In this document: in pieces, positions 34,801 to 49,800 of the stretch
Position numbering within the stretch: position 1 is the first letter of the stretch
Layout of the letters: the number at the start of each line of letters is the position of its first letter
NCBI GenBank assembly: GCA_002633025.1
Contig: NMRB01002867.1
Span: forward strand, 1 to 64,000
Length of the DNA stretch: 64,000 bases
Direction: 5' to 3'
Source: Notospermus geniculatus
Lineage: Eukaryota; Nemertea; Pilidiophora; Heteronemertea; Lineidae
Made by a program: the position numbers and the translations under genes
The notes under the pieces: generated by a model
Seen by the model: only the letters and a program-made list of their open reading frames with translations
Database searches by the model: none
What the model was told of the DNA's origin: nothing

Positions 34801-37800
34801 ACCAGCTGGGCAGTAGTGACCTGGCGGGCACATGTATCCTTCCGAGGGGTCTGTCGGGGTAGGGGTGGTGCTGCCACCTGTACAGATGTACCTGGAAGGG
34901 AAGATCAGCGTCACTCATTCCGACATCGTGATTTTGTCTGAGGTTTTGTGAGATTTTGTTGCTCACCAACAGTGCACAGCAGGACAGTTCGTTTGCACTC
35001 CTAGATTACATGTATATCATGCAGAGCCAGAAGGACCAAACTATCAACAGATACAGCACTGATACAGGTTCTCGTATCTACTTACCCTGGAGCACAGATC
35101 GGCGCTGTGGTGACCTTGATAAACGCGCTGGCATTGCAGTATCTCCCCGGTGGACACTCCTCACATCCATCCGGGCTCATGATCTGCGGTACCTTGGAGA
35201 ACGTACCACGTGGACAAGGGAAGGGGTATGCGGTGCCGTTCGGGCAGTAGTAACCAACAGGACAGATGTCGTTACCGGTGAAGGTTACGTTGTTGGTGGG
35301 GTCAATCTGAAGCAAAAGGACGGCCAAAAGTTGTCAACACAATTACGAACATGAACAACAGTCCTAGGCCATGCTGGCTAAACTGCTTTGTGAACACTAC
35401 ATCCTCCCACAGCAAGGGTTTTTACCTTGCTCCTCTTCATCCACTCATTTCATGTGCGAACGTAGGTGCGAGACCAAAGCCCTGCTATGGGAGGATGTCT
35501 GGCCTTAACTTTATCTAGTCACATGTTATGAAGGTCATATCAGTACCAAGCAGAATACTTACTTTATGATTGATAGGTGTCGGTGACTCTGCACCTCCCG
35601 TACAGTAGTATCCCGCGTAACAGTTCCCTGTGGGTGCACTCAGCCCGTCTGCTTCACAATACATCCCAGCTGTACAAGTGGTGCAGTTGTCAATATTGGT
35701 ATACTTCTCATCTGGGCCGAACGTTCCAGCTGGGCAGGGGAAGGAGGTGTCTAGAGCAGTGCCTGCTGGACAGTAGTGTCCAGTGGGACATGGGCTCGGG
35801 TTCACCACGGGGTGACCTGGAAGATGATCAACCATGATTATGATTATTGGAAGGATAAGTTACTTCAGGCCAAAGGCAAAGATACAACATGGGTTTACCC
35901 AAGTCCCAAACCATGCAGGTTCGCTTGTATGACACCAGACACCAGTTTTTGTTCACTTTCGTACAGTTCCGTTTAGGAGAGACAGTACCTATCATACCCA
36001 CAATTTCCACACTAGAAGTGTCTTGTCACTGACTTACACAATGGACAGAACCATTACCCGCTTATAGCCTCAGCAAGGGAAGGAATACCACAACCGGACA
36101 TGTATACTGTGCAATGATCAGCTCCAGTCTAAGACAAGAGTTGTGCTAAGCTGTTCCATGAGGGAGATCCAAGGTTCTGGGGTAAGTATACTGGAGAAAG
36201 CAACATGCATGAAGATACCGGTTTAGGCAGGGAGAACTCGCTTATCCCAAGTTACAACCCAGCACAACCCTTGCTCTTATAAGCGTGCATCGATGGCAAT
36301 GAGTGCATCTCTCCTATCACCTACAAAACTCAAAAGCATTTACAATTTGTGCCGTCGCGGTGCAAAAAGGTGAGTGCAAACACATGTGAGTTGGTTACCT
36401 TTCCAGTAGGTGGTGTTTCCTGGAGTTAAGAACAACAACACATCAACACAAAGTTATGGTCAACACAAACTTGTCATGGGAAAAGGACTGTGCTAACACA
36501 CAGGGGACGTGATGATTTGGGGTAGAATTCCATGGTTAGGCTTATCATCTCCGAAAATGTCAGCTCTACACCTCTGTTCTCAGCCTTTTGTATATTTCCG
36601 ACACCCATCCTCCATCTCAAGGCAGTGACAGACCCTGCACAAGATGATGCGGAACAACCCATTTTGCATTGTCTTTTTTTGCCCTGGTTCACCAAGACAA
36701 TACAAAACACGTGTTACATCATGTTGGGTCTGTCACCACCTTCAGAATCCTGCTTGCATACAGGTGGCATGCCCTTGGACATTGAGCCAGACTATTGGCA
36801 TCACCTGGATTAACCCCCATACCCCATATAGCTGGAGGAGGACTTGAGAAATGGCTGACAGGTGTCAGAATGGGCTATACGTCAAACAGGGGTGAGGAAA
36901 TTGATAAACGATCATGTCAGGATTGGACTATCTTAGTAGTTTCAGTTATTTTGACATTGGTAATACACAGAGATCATACTCAACGATCAACGTAGATCTT
37001 GGATTAAAGAACTAAAGATACATACCTGATGCAGCATGGCAGTAATATCCTTCAGGACAAACATCACATTTCTCCCGTCCCTCGCTGTACTGGTATGTCC
37101 CGTTATCACACATGAAGGGAGTGGTGGTACCAAGAGGGCAGTAGTGACCCTTCCAGCAGAGAAGGTCACCAGGGCTGGAGGAGTTCTGGCCCCCTGGGCA
37201 GTAGTAACCAGGGCTACAGTAGCCAGTGGGGAGGACATTGCCATTACCTGCAAGAGGAGGGGGGTCATGATATGCTATCAAAGAAGTGGTCACCACCAAC
37301 CATCAGTTCCAAATGATCACATCATCTTTAACAGACATGTATCTCAGATTGCTTGAGTTTATTTCTTGGACAGACTCAACAGCAAGAGTTGGTTGAATTC
37401 AGCCGTTCTTTCAGCAGATATCAGCTGGCCTTACCTTGGCAGTACTGTCCACCAGGGCAGCTGACACAGTCCTCTGATCCATCATTATGTGTTGTGTTGG
37501 AGTAGGTCCCTTCATCGCACGCCACTGGTACAGCTGTAGCCACGGGGCAGTAATGACCCTGTGGGCAAATGTACTGGTTGGGCACGGTACTGGTCAAGTT
37601 GCAGTAGTAGCCGGCACTGCAGTTACCTGGTAATAGAGAGGACAGAGGCCATATAGGATAACTCAACCATATAGGACCCACAAATTGAGCAAAGGCAATC
37701 AAACTGTGAAGCAAACGCTGATACACAAGCTATGACTGCTACAGGGTGTTTATAAGTAGTACATTAACTCACCAGTAGGTAGCGCTAGGCCTGGTCTCTC

Positions 37801-40800
37801 ACAGTACATGCCACCAGGACAGTGGGAAGGTTTAGCAGAGCCTTGTGGGCAATAGTATCCCGGGGGACACAGGCCTCCGGTCGTCATGGTGAAGCTGGGG
37901 CAGACGCAGTCCCACATCGGGTGGCAAGTATCGTTGGACTTGAGTTCACTGGAATACAAGGATGCTCTAAGAATCAGCGAAGGACTATCAACATTTAGAA
38001 AATCATATCAGGCTGACATGACCGTCAAGTGACAAATTAGGCGAAGAGTCAAAGTTTCTACTTACGCTCCGGTTCCATTGACTGTAGTCAGACTGCCAAC
38101 AGCGAAGGGACGGATATTAAATGACCCACCACTGCAGTAAAACCCTTCATCACAGAGACCAGTTGGCTGAGACAGACCCGTTCCCTGACAATAATAACCA
38201 GGGGTACATGATTCACAGCTCGTGGCGTTTGAGGCCCCGGTGTCATTGTTGAATGTTCCTTCAGGACATGGGAACTGGGTGTCAAACTGTGTGCTGATGG
38301 GGCAGTAGTGGCCCACTGGACAGATGGTTGGAGTCACGGTCTCATTCACACAGTAATAACCTGAAACAGATGGAGAGGGCATCACTTTAGTTGAGTTGAC
38401 ATGGTGTAGTAGGAGTTGAAAAGATCAAAGCAGTGAAAACTGAGCAGGGAAGATGATGGTCCAAGTCGTTCGCGGCAGGTCACACGATACATGCTGCCTC
38501 AACACAGTGTATATTTGGCTATGTGCAGGTTTGCTTTCATCTCACTTGGAGGAAGTACTCGGTAACTGCACTGTCATGGTCATTGAGAAAGAGAGATAAC
38601 TTACCAGGTGGACAGGGGAGGCAAGCAGGATAACCAGCCATTGGGGTGTAGGTCCCTGCCGTACATGGTGTCGGAGAGGATGAGTTGGCCGGGCATTCTG
38701 AACCGGCTGGACACTTGTTCCCGATGCCTGTATGGGGGACGCCTGACTCAGGGTTGGAGATATTCACACCTGAAAATGAGACATCAGATTTTACAGTTAT
38801 GTGCTGAAGACGCCAACATTCAGGTCCGAGATGCTCCGTTGCCAAAACACTGAGAGGACGATTTCTAGTTTAAACTGACAGTGAATCATCAAGATAATAG
38901 TCCAATAGTGAGCTCGGTGCCCTAACACCTTGAACAGAAACTGAAAGCTCCCATGAAAGATAAGCTTACCTGATGTACAGTAGAAGCCAGGACTACACAT
39001 TCCAGCCGGCGCATCCAAGCCAGGCACATCACAATATTGTCCCCCACTGCACGGGCTACAGTCAGATTCAGCGGATAACTTCAGCGATGCTCCAAAGGTT
39101 CCAACCGGACAGGGGATGACATCCGCACCGGTTCGGAATGGACAGTAGTAGCCCTGTGGGCATGGGTCGGCCCGGTCACCCGCTGTGCAGTAATAGCCTG
39201 CTGGGCAGTCGTAGCAGACATCAGCGCCGGTGTGGTTCATGTAGGTGGCGTTGGAACATCTGGTGGGAGCAATGCTGCCCTCTGGACAGTAGTGGCCGAT
39301 CGGGCAGATGTCACCGGTGAAGCCGTCTGTAAGAAACAGGATCGTGAAGATGGGCAGGAAATTTGTGTGAGATGACGTCAACTTGCGAGATTGAAATCAC
39401 GTGACATTGATCCTCGTTCACTGACAACTTACCTTTTGGGTTTGCCACATGAGCACGTCTTGTACAGTAGTAACCAGGTAGACATTTTCCCTTCACAGCC
39501 GCCTGGCCAGTCTCAGCACAGTAATATCCTGGCGTGCACTGAACACAATCCTTGATGATTCTCTTGCCTAAGCTTGGCTGGTAGTATCCCTTATCACACG
39601 GCTGCGGCGTGGGGGTACCCTGAGGGCAGTAGTGACCAACAGGGCAGAGGTAGCCGTACGTCTCGTTGGTTGGGTTGGATGTGTTGGCACCGAGTTCACA
39701 ATAGTGCCCAGCCTCACAGTAACCGAATGGAGTAATGAGGCCAGGTGAGGGGCAGTACCATCCAGGGTCACATAAGGGACACTCTGTCGCCTTCGTCAGA
39801 CCTGTCGTGTTGCCATATCGTGTCGCAGGGCATGGAGTCCCGATTGATGAACCCTCAGGACAGTACGATCCAAACGGACAGATATCACCTGTGACGCCAT
39901 CTGTGGGTGACGAGTTGTTAGCTCGGCCGGCGCAGTAGTAACCGGGAAGGCACGGATCACTTGGCTCTGTCTTACCGGGTAGACCACAGTAGAAACCAGG
40001 AGTGCAATCATAACATTCACCTGAAGGAAGAACCAGGAATGAACAGGACCTGATGATTTCGAAATCTAGAGATACCCAAGGCTGAAGTCAGAGAACAAGG
40101 CCTGGGAACAACTAATTCTGCTTGCAGCATGTTTGTCAGAGAAGGATTATGAAAGAATCCCATTCAGTTGGCAGCCTCTTTCAGAGACAAGGCCTGAAAC
40201 TGATGAAACGATGTTTCTTGGGTCCCCCCCCCTTCAACGTTCGAATGGATCAAGGCCATCATACAACTTACTCTGTCTCGTTAGCTGTGTTTGGTTGCTG
40301 AACGTGCCAGGTTCACAAGGATTCTGGGTAGAGAACTTGGTCGCCAGGGGGCAGTAGAAACCAGCCGGACACGGTGAGGGGGAGATCACTCCGGTCACGT
40401 TACCAAGTTCGTATGGATCGCAGTATTTGCCGGTCGGACATCGGTCACAGGTGGGTTGGCCTAAGACGGCTTGGTAGTAACCTGGAAAGAAGTGGAGTAT
40501 TGTTTTGCCAGTGGTGGTTTTCACTGAGCTACTGTCATCCCAAGCTATCAGACGGTGTATTTCAATCTCTTCAAAGATCTGTCTTTCCCAAAACCAAAAA
40601 ACCTGGCGAGACTTGGGAGGCCAAGCGAGTGTTGTCTTACCTCGTTCACACCTGACCGGTGCCGCGCTACCTCTAGGACACTTGTGACCAAGAGGACAGG
40701 GGTATTCGACAGGGGAACTTGTGGCTTCTCCACCAGGGCAGTAGAATCCTGGGTCACAAGGGCCTGTCTCCTGGGTCAGGCCGACACCCTCACAGGAATA

Positions 40801-43800
40801 ACCTACAGAAACACAGGAGAAATGAGTATGAACACTTTGATCCGATATAGGCCTAGACGTTCTCATGTGATGTCACATTTCCATGACGACACGATGCCGC
40901 CATATTGGCCGTCAAAATGTCAAGCAACATCACGGCATGAACACATGTCAACACTCAGATCCTGACATCAAAATATCATGACGTGACAGTTTTGACATCT
41001 TCGCCGGCCATTTGATGGCCAACATGGCCGATTCTTTGCAGTCACGTGAACATGGTGACGTCAGTCACAAATCTCTGTAATCGGAGGTGATACTTGTCTC
41101 TCAGTCTCATATCAAAGATGTTTTCTTACCTGGTGTGCATGGCTTACAGTTGGCCTCCTCAGTGTTCCCAGTAGTATTGGAGAAGGTACCATTAGGACAA
41201 GGTGTCGGGGTGGCAGATCCTTGCAGACAGTAATGGCCGGCGAGGCAGAGGAATGCTGGCGGATCTGGACGAATGTTACCTCCAGGACAGTAGAACCCAG
41301 GCTGACATTGAGCTGTGAACAGAGAGACAAAAGTTTAGTATTGGCACATACAGGCAGGTGACATCAGACAGTGAATTTGGACAGACAGCTTGAACTCTGG
41401 ATGATCAACGTGTAGGCCTATGTACCCGTATATCAATCCAATCTGGTCAGAAGATGTCATTCTACAGGGTAATAAGGCCATGAACTCCAGCTCACTTGCA
41501 GCAAACTGACTGTGTCTCCTTCCTCTAACTATCTCATCAAGACTACAAATCAAACACCTACCTTTTGGAGCAGCCAGTTCATAATCATCACAGTAATATC
41601 CCCCAGTACAGGAGACAGGGGCAGCTGAACCACTTGGACAGTAGGTCCCTGGTTGGCACTTGCCGCCGGTGTAGTTGTAGGCCAGACAGGTACACACATC
41701 AATACTGGTGAAGTTACCTGAAAGAGACAATGGAAATAAAGATAACAGACACAGCCAACAGAATCAAAGCTGAATGATGGCTTGGGAAAGCCTCTAAGGC
41801 CTAGATCATACTAAGCTGGACAGTCTCCCGAAAGTTCTACCACATCATTCTAAAGCTACCAGAAAACTTATATATCAAACACATAGAACACTTACCAAGG
41901 ACAATAGGTTTGCTTGAGCTTGCTCCTCCAGTACAGAACCATCCTTCGCTACAGTTCCCAGCAGGATTTGTCAGGCCCTCTCCCGGGCAATACTGACCAG
42001 GGGGACACAGCAGACACGCTGTAGAGTTAGCCATATGAGTGAGAGGGTTGTACGTGCCAGCTGGACACTTGTATTGGACTCCGTACGCCGTACCGGCAGG
42101 GCAGTAGTGGCCTGTTGGACATGGATCCTGATAGGGGTCGCTGGTGTTGGCGATGCAGAAGTAACCTTCTGGGCAGACTTGGCACGATGGCTTGCCTGGA
42201 AGACAAACAACAGAAACTTGACGTTGACATTCTGAATTGACAGATTCTCCGCTTAAAGACGTTAGTTTTCAGGTGATCTTGAGGACTGTAGGCTACTGAA
42301 GAATCTTGAACCAGCCGAGCCACTCACATCAACAGGGGCCAATTGTAACTTGGTTTCAGCTAGGTTTCCTCCAGAATTGAGAGCCCTGATTTCAACCACC
42401 TCTCAGAATAAGACTCCTCATTCTTTGCAGAAGAGCAATGCCTCTCTTGAGGATAGGACAGACTCACCTTTCTCCGAGTTGTACGATCCCGCTGGACAGA
42501 CAATCGGTCTCGCTGATCCTTTGGGGCAGTAAGACCCTGGCGGACACTCAGCGCCGACACCCTTATGAGGGGAGCTGTCTGTTGGAGTGGCCGTGTCTAC
42601 GCCATACTCGCAGTAATAACCTGCTTGACAATCACCATCAGGGCTTGGAGATCCTGGGGTACCACAGTACTGACCACCTGGAACGAGGTTGGGTCAGATA
42701 AGCAACTGGAAACAAGGTTCGAAGGAGGAGGGCTGACGCCATCTGCTCTCGTCACTCATCGCAAGTATTACAAAGAGTGTAAGAATGCATTACTTACCTG
42801 TACACTGTGTGCAGTCGGCCTCCTTCACTAAGTTTGTATTGTTACCAAACGTTCCTGTCGGACAAGGCTGGAGATCAGCACCAGTTCCCTCAGGACAGTA
42901 ATATCCCTGCTTACAGTCATCAGCACGGTCCCAGTTAACACAGTAATACCCAGCAGGGCACCCGTAGCATACCGACGCCCCCGTGTGATTCATGAAGGTA
43001 CCATTTCCGCAGCGTATTGGAGCAGATGAGCCTTCAGGGCAGTAGTGACCGGTTGGACAGATGTCACCGGTTGTGCCGTCCGTGGGGGCACTGGAGTTTG
43101 CTCTGAGTGTACAGTAGTAGCCTGCCTGGCAGAGGTCAGTGACGTTCGTCCGGCCGTAGTGGGCACAGTATCTGCCTGAAGAACACAGAAGTAGATAGAA
43201 ATAGTGAACTCTTTCTCAGAAGGAATGCAATAGGAATACGCATTGTATGGACCCCTCCATAGATTGTGGTAATAGAGTGAATCAAGACAAAACACTGATT
43301 GCAAACATTGAACAGGTCCAACCCCTTGAAGTGAAGACCCTTACCTGGGCTACAGGCCAAACAATCATCAATGCTCCCCATGCCCTCCTTGTCTTGGAAA
43401 GTTCCAGGGGGACAAGGTTTTGATATATCTGTTCCGTTTGGACAGTAGTGGCCTGGCAGGCAGACGCCTCCGTACAACTGGCCAACAGGGGCTGGTTCGG
43501 GGGATCGGCCACTACAGTAGTACCCTGGAAGGAAAGGAACAAGTTTGAAGAAACCCGAGCCTTTGAAGAATGATTGCAATGAACAAGAATTGAGAGTTGA
43601 AAGGATCTGGAATTCATTCAAAGACTCCCTCAACCAAACTTACCAGCCCAACATGTATCAGACACCGCCGTCAGCCCGATCTGTGAACAGTGGAATCCTG
43701 ATGTGCAGTCATCACAATCAGAACTCTTGGTCAAACCAGTCCTGTTACTGAACGTTCCCTTTGGACATCCCACACCAGTGATACTTCCTACCTCACAGTA

Positions 43801-46800
43801 CCTCCCAGCCGGACAGATGTCGCCGTAGGTACCGTCCGTGGGCGTGGCGTTGTAGGCTCGGATCGTACAGTAGTAGCCAGCAGCGCAGAGAGCAGTTGGT
43901 GCTGTGTTACCTGAAGTGAGGAGGTACATGATGTCAGAAAAGTTCAACATCCCTGCTTGTCGGCACAATAGTCAAATGTTGTCCTGGGAAATACCAAACT
44001 GACAGAAACAAGCACTTCATTGATGACAACACTGGTATGGACGATGGATCAGGGAAGAAGCATGGTCCACCAATGGAAATACATTTAATGTTATGATAAC
44101 TACCTTGTCCAAGACAGTAGTAGCCAGGGTCACACGGTGTGCACTGCTTCTCCTGGTGAAGGCCCGTCGCATTGCTGTACATTCCTTCAGGACAGAGGTA
44201 CTGCTTGTCCCACTCGGTCCCCTGTGGGCAGTACGATCCGGGAGGACACAGCGTCGGGACTGAGACACCGCGGTAGCTCCGGTAGCGACCGGTGAAGTTT
44301 CCACTGAGTGTGATGTTGGCGGCATCAAGGTTTTCATAGTCACCTGGAGGAGAGAAGGGAGTTAGAGAGGAAACTGGACAAACCTAGGAATGACTTCAAC
44401 CACCATCAGGGGCGGATCCAGAATCATGGGAAATAGGGGGCACAGCCAGCGCACATCATGGAAAACCTCGGTCAAATTTTAAGAGCTTTTCAAAATTTCA
44501 AAATTTCCTGGTAAATTTTAAAGATTTTCCACAAAATAGAGGGGGCACGGGCAGGTGTGCCCCCCCCCCTTGGATCCGCACCTGACCATGAAGCCCAGGA
44601 ACCAAGGAAAAACATTGAGAAGTTCATAACCAAGATAGCTGACTCACCCAGTGCCTTGCAGTAGAATCCTTTGGGACATGCATCACAGGAATACTGTTTC
44701 CAATGAGCCTGGTACGTTCCTGATGGACAGCCAGTCTGGTTGTGGCTGCCTGTCGGGCAGAAGTGTCCAGGAGAGCAAGCATACGTGGTCGGGCGAGAGG
44801 ACGACTGGCCGCTGGGGCAGTAATACCCAGCCGTGCATTGAGCAGTAGGTTGAGGCAGTCCATAGCTCTCACAGAAATAACCTGCTGTGCATGGTTCGCA
44901 GTCGGTGATGTTCTGGTTGCCAGAGCGGCCTGAAAGAGAGGGAAGTCAGAGTTCAGGTAGGATTGAAAGAGAGGCTAGTGTACTTCACATAGACACCGTC
45001 AAATAGGCCCTACTTGCTCCATTGCAAGGGAAGGAACCATCAAATAGGACCGACTTGCTCTACTGCCCAAGGACAAGTGACAAGGTTCGTGAAGATGGTG
45101 AATTCTTCCCTTCCGCAAACATTTAGGAACTTACCAGAGAATGTTCCAGGTGGACACGGCTCCTCCACCTTGGTCCCCTCTGGGCAGTAGTACCCAGGGG
45201 AACACGGAGCCGGATTGCTGACCACCGCTGTACCATTACAGAAGAATCCAGCCAGGCAATCACCGTCAGGAGTCGGGTTGGCTACACCCTGGCAGTATTT
45301 ACCAGGAGGACATGGTCTGGGTTGGTCAGAGCCTACGGGGCAGTAGTAGCCTGGAAACGGAGGACAGAAGATTGTGAAGAGGAGCTGCAGAATATGTCAC
45401 TATGTAAGAATTCATCAGAGAGGTTTCAATGACAGTTTAGAGTGAGGAAATGTTCTTCTCACAATCAAAAGCTGCATAGCTGATGATGTATCAAGATAAG
45501 AAAGAAACTAGAGTTGTACCTTCTGGGCAAACATCGCCGGTGAAGTTGAGTGAGTAAATCGGGCACGTTCCCGTCATGACGCTGTAGAACGTGGATGAGT
45601 TGGTGTACGGCAGAGGTTTTCCCTGGTAGGCACCGCGGGTACAGTACCACCCAGCAGCACAGTCACCAGTGGGTTCAGCCAATCCACTGCCTTGGCAGTA
45701 TTTGCCGGCTGAAAGGAGAAATATCCAGATAAAAGTTGATCAAGTATTCACAGCCAGTGCCACAGATGAGGTCTTGAATGTCAAGGCGAAGAGTCACCAA
45801 GAATCGGATATTCAGCCAGAGAGCCGCTTACCAGAACATGGGAGACAATCATAGGCTGAGCTTCCCGTTGTCTCATTGTTGTACGTTCCAGGAGGACATT
45901 CAAACTGTGTCGCGTACCCAGTGCCCTGTGGGCAATACGAGCCGGTCGGACACGGTTTGTCCGTGTACGTGGTAGAATTACCCACACAGTAATAACCAGC
46001 CGGGCAGGGAGTGCAGGTTGCTTGGTGGGTCATGTCGGCATAGGTACCAGGTTGGCAGCCAATCGGGTTGGCTGTGCCTTCGGGACAGTAGTGACCAAGT
46101 GGACAACCGTCTGAAGAGAAATGAGAGAAAATCTCAGAAACATCCAAGATCTGGCAAGGCTGCATGAAGGCCAATGTTATTTCCTTCTTTCTTAACGTCA
46201 GAGGAGCCACGGCTCTGGAATAGACACGGGCCGTCCTCCCTCCAAGATGCCCAGCAGCTTCCGCAGATTACTTCTGGAGAGGACTCCCATTGTGATTTGG
46301 GTCACAAGACTTCTTTCTTCCCCCCTGGTCTTCATTNNNNNNNNNNNNNNNNNNNNNNNNNNNNNNNNNNNNNNNNNNNNNNNNNNNNNNNNNNNNNNNN
46401 NNNNNNNNNNNNNNNNNNNNNNNNNNNNNNNNNNNNNNNNNNNNNNNNNNNNNNNNNNNNNNTTATTCTTGCTCCCGCTCCAGCACAGACTTCTCCCTCG
46501 TACAGACACTCGTACAGGCCAATGAACTTACACATGTAGAATGTGATGGGACCATGACGTAGTACATTTCAACAGGATAAATCATATTTGACAAGAAGTG
46601 CATTTCGTCTTCACCTTGTTGTATAAATAACCCCTGCACCAGAAGAAGGAATCAAGAAGTTGCTTACCACCAAATCCAGTGTTGTTGTTGCTCGGTGCTG
46701 CCGTGTCCACTCCATACTGACAGTAGTATCCAGGGGAACACGGTCCTGTCACATTGTCCGCCCCGGCTTTATCACAATAGCATCCACCATCACACTGCGT

Positions 46801-49800
46801 ACACTCGGCTGCCGATTTCAAATACTGCACCGGTCCGTACGTGCCGCGTGGGCAGAGTTCCTGGCTGTAACCATTGTTACCTGGACAGTAGTGTCCGCGT
46901 GGGCAGGGGTCGGCAGTGTTGCCTGAGATACAGAAGTGACGTGACGGGCAGACATCACAGAGAGCAGCCTGGGTACGGTTCATGTAGTAACCTATGGAGA
47001 AGATAGACGATGAAGGTCAAGACAAGTTGGAGGTCAAATCACTATCCTCCCAAAGCGAGTATTACTTGATGATGACTTGAGAAAGGTCAAAGACCTTTGA
47101 GTTCGGTACATGTCTACAATCACCTGAAGGGGCTTCTATGACTTGACACCAGGTAATTACACTCCAGAACTGACTTTGGTGGTTTAGGGAAATCGTTCAC
47201 TTACCAGGGCTACACGGTACAGGAGCCGGAGACCCAACAGGACAGTAGTTGCCCACTGGGCATTGATCACCTGTTGTACCATCTAGAGGCGAGCTGGTGT
47301 TGGCACGGGACGTGCAGTAGAACCCAGCATCGCAGTCACCTAGAAGACAAGAGACAGGAAGAATTCACTAACTACAAAGGGACAAAATCCTCGACTATAA
47401 TACAGACATCCTAACACTCAGCTTTTCCCTACTCTTTACACAAAGGTACCATTTCTCTAGCATGTCCATTGTCTTCTTTTCGTCTTCACTGATGAGATAT
47501 CACTGAGACCAGAGGCAGGAATTCTTCACAATATATCAATCAATGTCATTGAGGACACGACAAGGTGACTGGCTCCCATCCACAAATTCTGCCTACCTGT
47601 GTAGTTAGTGAGTCCCTCCAAGGCACAGTAGTTCCCTCCTGGACAATCAATACAATCTGACAGTGACTCCTTCCCAGTGTCGGGTAGATATGTTCCTATT
47701 GGACAAGGGATAGGTGTTCCTGTACCTACTGGACAATACCGGCCGGCCGGGCACACGTCGCCATAGCTCTCACCGGTTGGGTTGGAGAGGATGGCACCGG
47801 ATCGGCAGTAATAGCCTCCGAGGCAGGAATTGGTCGGAGCGGTCAAGCCTGAAATATCAAACGTCGTGTAAATTTCAACTAAACAGGAGGTTGATAAACT
47901 GGTAGAATGATCCAGCTAATATGAGCTGATTGATATCCCCTTACCTTCAGTGAGACAGTACATGCCCGGACTACACGCCTCACACTCCGTCACATTATGC
48001 AGTCCCGTTCCATTGCTGAATGTCCCTTGTGGACATTTGGTACCCTGATCCGACCCCTGAGGGCAGTAATAACCGGGGCGACATTCATAACCGTACAGAC
48101 CGTCAGTTGGACGAGCCGTGGTACATTTGGTGAAGCAGACGTAACCGGCGTCGCACAGATCGGTAGGTGATGTCAGACCTGCAAGTAATGGATTGTTTTA
48201 CATCACGATGACACCTTTCATACATGTATGATCTCTCTCCACCGCATGACCAACTTTACAAGTCAGGAAGACAGCTATACTGAACTCAAGTAATCTTGTC
48301 TTTTTATCAATAGCGAGGTTGCGCACCTTTCCGACTCCCGACTCCGACTTCAACTACGAGAATGAACTGCAGTGCGCTGTGGACATCCTTGATGAAAACG
48401 ATTTGATAGACGTTTTCATTTCGTCAAACACCATAAATTGAAGGCAGAAAAATTTGGCCTTATAAATGGGAAGTGCGGATAAATAATGAATATTGAAGTC
48501 GTTGAAGTCGTCAGCCTAGTCGTTACGACTTGAAATACGACTATAATATTTGCGATGTATGTGCACTTCCGATAACAGGTCAAAATAATTCTGCCACAAA
48601 GTTATGGCATTCTACGATTTGCAAACGTCTATCAAGTCGTTTTTATTAAGGATGTCTACAGCGGACTGCAATTCATTTTGGTAGTTGAAGTCGGAGTCGG
48701 AAAAGTGCGCAACCTCGCTAATGATGTTTCCTGCCCCAGTAGCAAAGATTATAAGGGAAGACATCTTACCAAGAGATCCACAATAATAGCCTCCGGTACA
48801 AGGTGTACACTGCTTCTCTTGGTACAGGTTGGTCTGGTTGCTGAAGGTACCAGTTGGACACGGGAACTCGTGAGAGCTGGTTGTGTTGGTGGGGCAGTAA
48901 TAGCCAGCAGGACAGTTGGTGGGGTTGACGGCACCGTGACTTGGTACGCCGTAGATGGCGGCCGCTTCGACTGGGTCACAATACCTGGAAGGGATAGAGA
49001 AGGATGTTAAAGCAACCAAGAGAATGGAGGGACTTCATAACAGTTGCATGAACGACAGATTGTGAACTCTAAGTTGAGAAAAACTGACTCACCTGCCCCG
49101 TGGACAACTCTTACAATTGCTCTGCAGTATCTCATCTTGGTAGAGCCCCGCCGGACACACCAGCGGTATACCAGTCTCTCCAGGGCAGTAATGGCCGATA
49201 GTACAGTTGTAATCACTTGGGGTCGCTGTGATTCGTCCTGCTGGGCAGTAATAGCCAGGCGCGCAAGGGCCAGTCACGTTAGTATCAGCCGGGCCGGCGC
49301 AGTAGTATCCAGCCGTGCAGGGATTACAGTCAGTTAGGTTGGTATTTCTTATCGTATTAGACATAGTACCAGCTGGACAGGCAGATGGCGTCGCTGATCC
49401 CTCTGGACAGTAATATCCCCGTGGGCATTCCCGGTGAGGTGGATCCGGCCGGGAGGCATTGACGTCACAGTAATACCCAGCATTGCAAGGACCATTTGGA
49501 GCAGCCCTACCATAACCCATACAGTACTGCCCTTGGCTACAGGGCACCGGATACGCACTGCCACTAGGACAGTAGTACCCTGGCCAGCATTTTCCACCAG
49601 TGTAGTTGGTGAGTGGACAGGTACATTCCGAGAGATTTGTAGCATTGCCTTCAGGAAGAGGCTGGGCCATCCACGATCCACCAGTACAGTACCATCCAGC
49701 ACTACAGTTACCGCTGGATTGACTCATGCCATCAACTGTAATCAAAGAAGACAAGGAGTTGAAATCTTCCACCTTTTAGTTCTTGACATGCAATACACAC

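Larger units (their letters stand above)
38605..48984 (-). other. Giant gene ectodomain, exons 21-42
   Basis: Exons: 48770-48984, 47945-48178, 47597-47848, 47205-47339, 46668-46991, 45832-46110, 45520-45708, 45135-45350, 44648-44929, 44104-44343, 43644-43910, 43345-43524, 42798-43175, 42468-42677, 41896-42195, 41562-41717, 41130-41312, 40641-40802, 40272-40481, 39433-40020, 38970-39326, 38605-38769. Most are 130-380 nt and start and end in phase 1, so each could be duplicated or skipped without breaking frame. The cysteine spacing matches the other blocks. The 126-base gap lies in the intron before 46110, where the flanking exons join in phase, but an extra exon inside the gap cannot be excluded. 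Confidence 0.87.

Noticed and set aside
36474-36847. Overlapping ORFs in the 1.2-kb intron as extra exons.
   Set aside because: They lack cysteine-repeat signatures and do not fit phase-compatible splice sites.
46174-46539. ORFs crossing the N gap.
   Set aside because: Most of their length is unknown sequence; the flanks lie in an intron.
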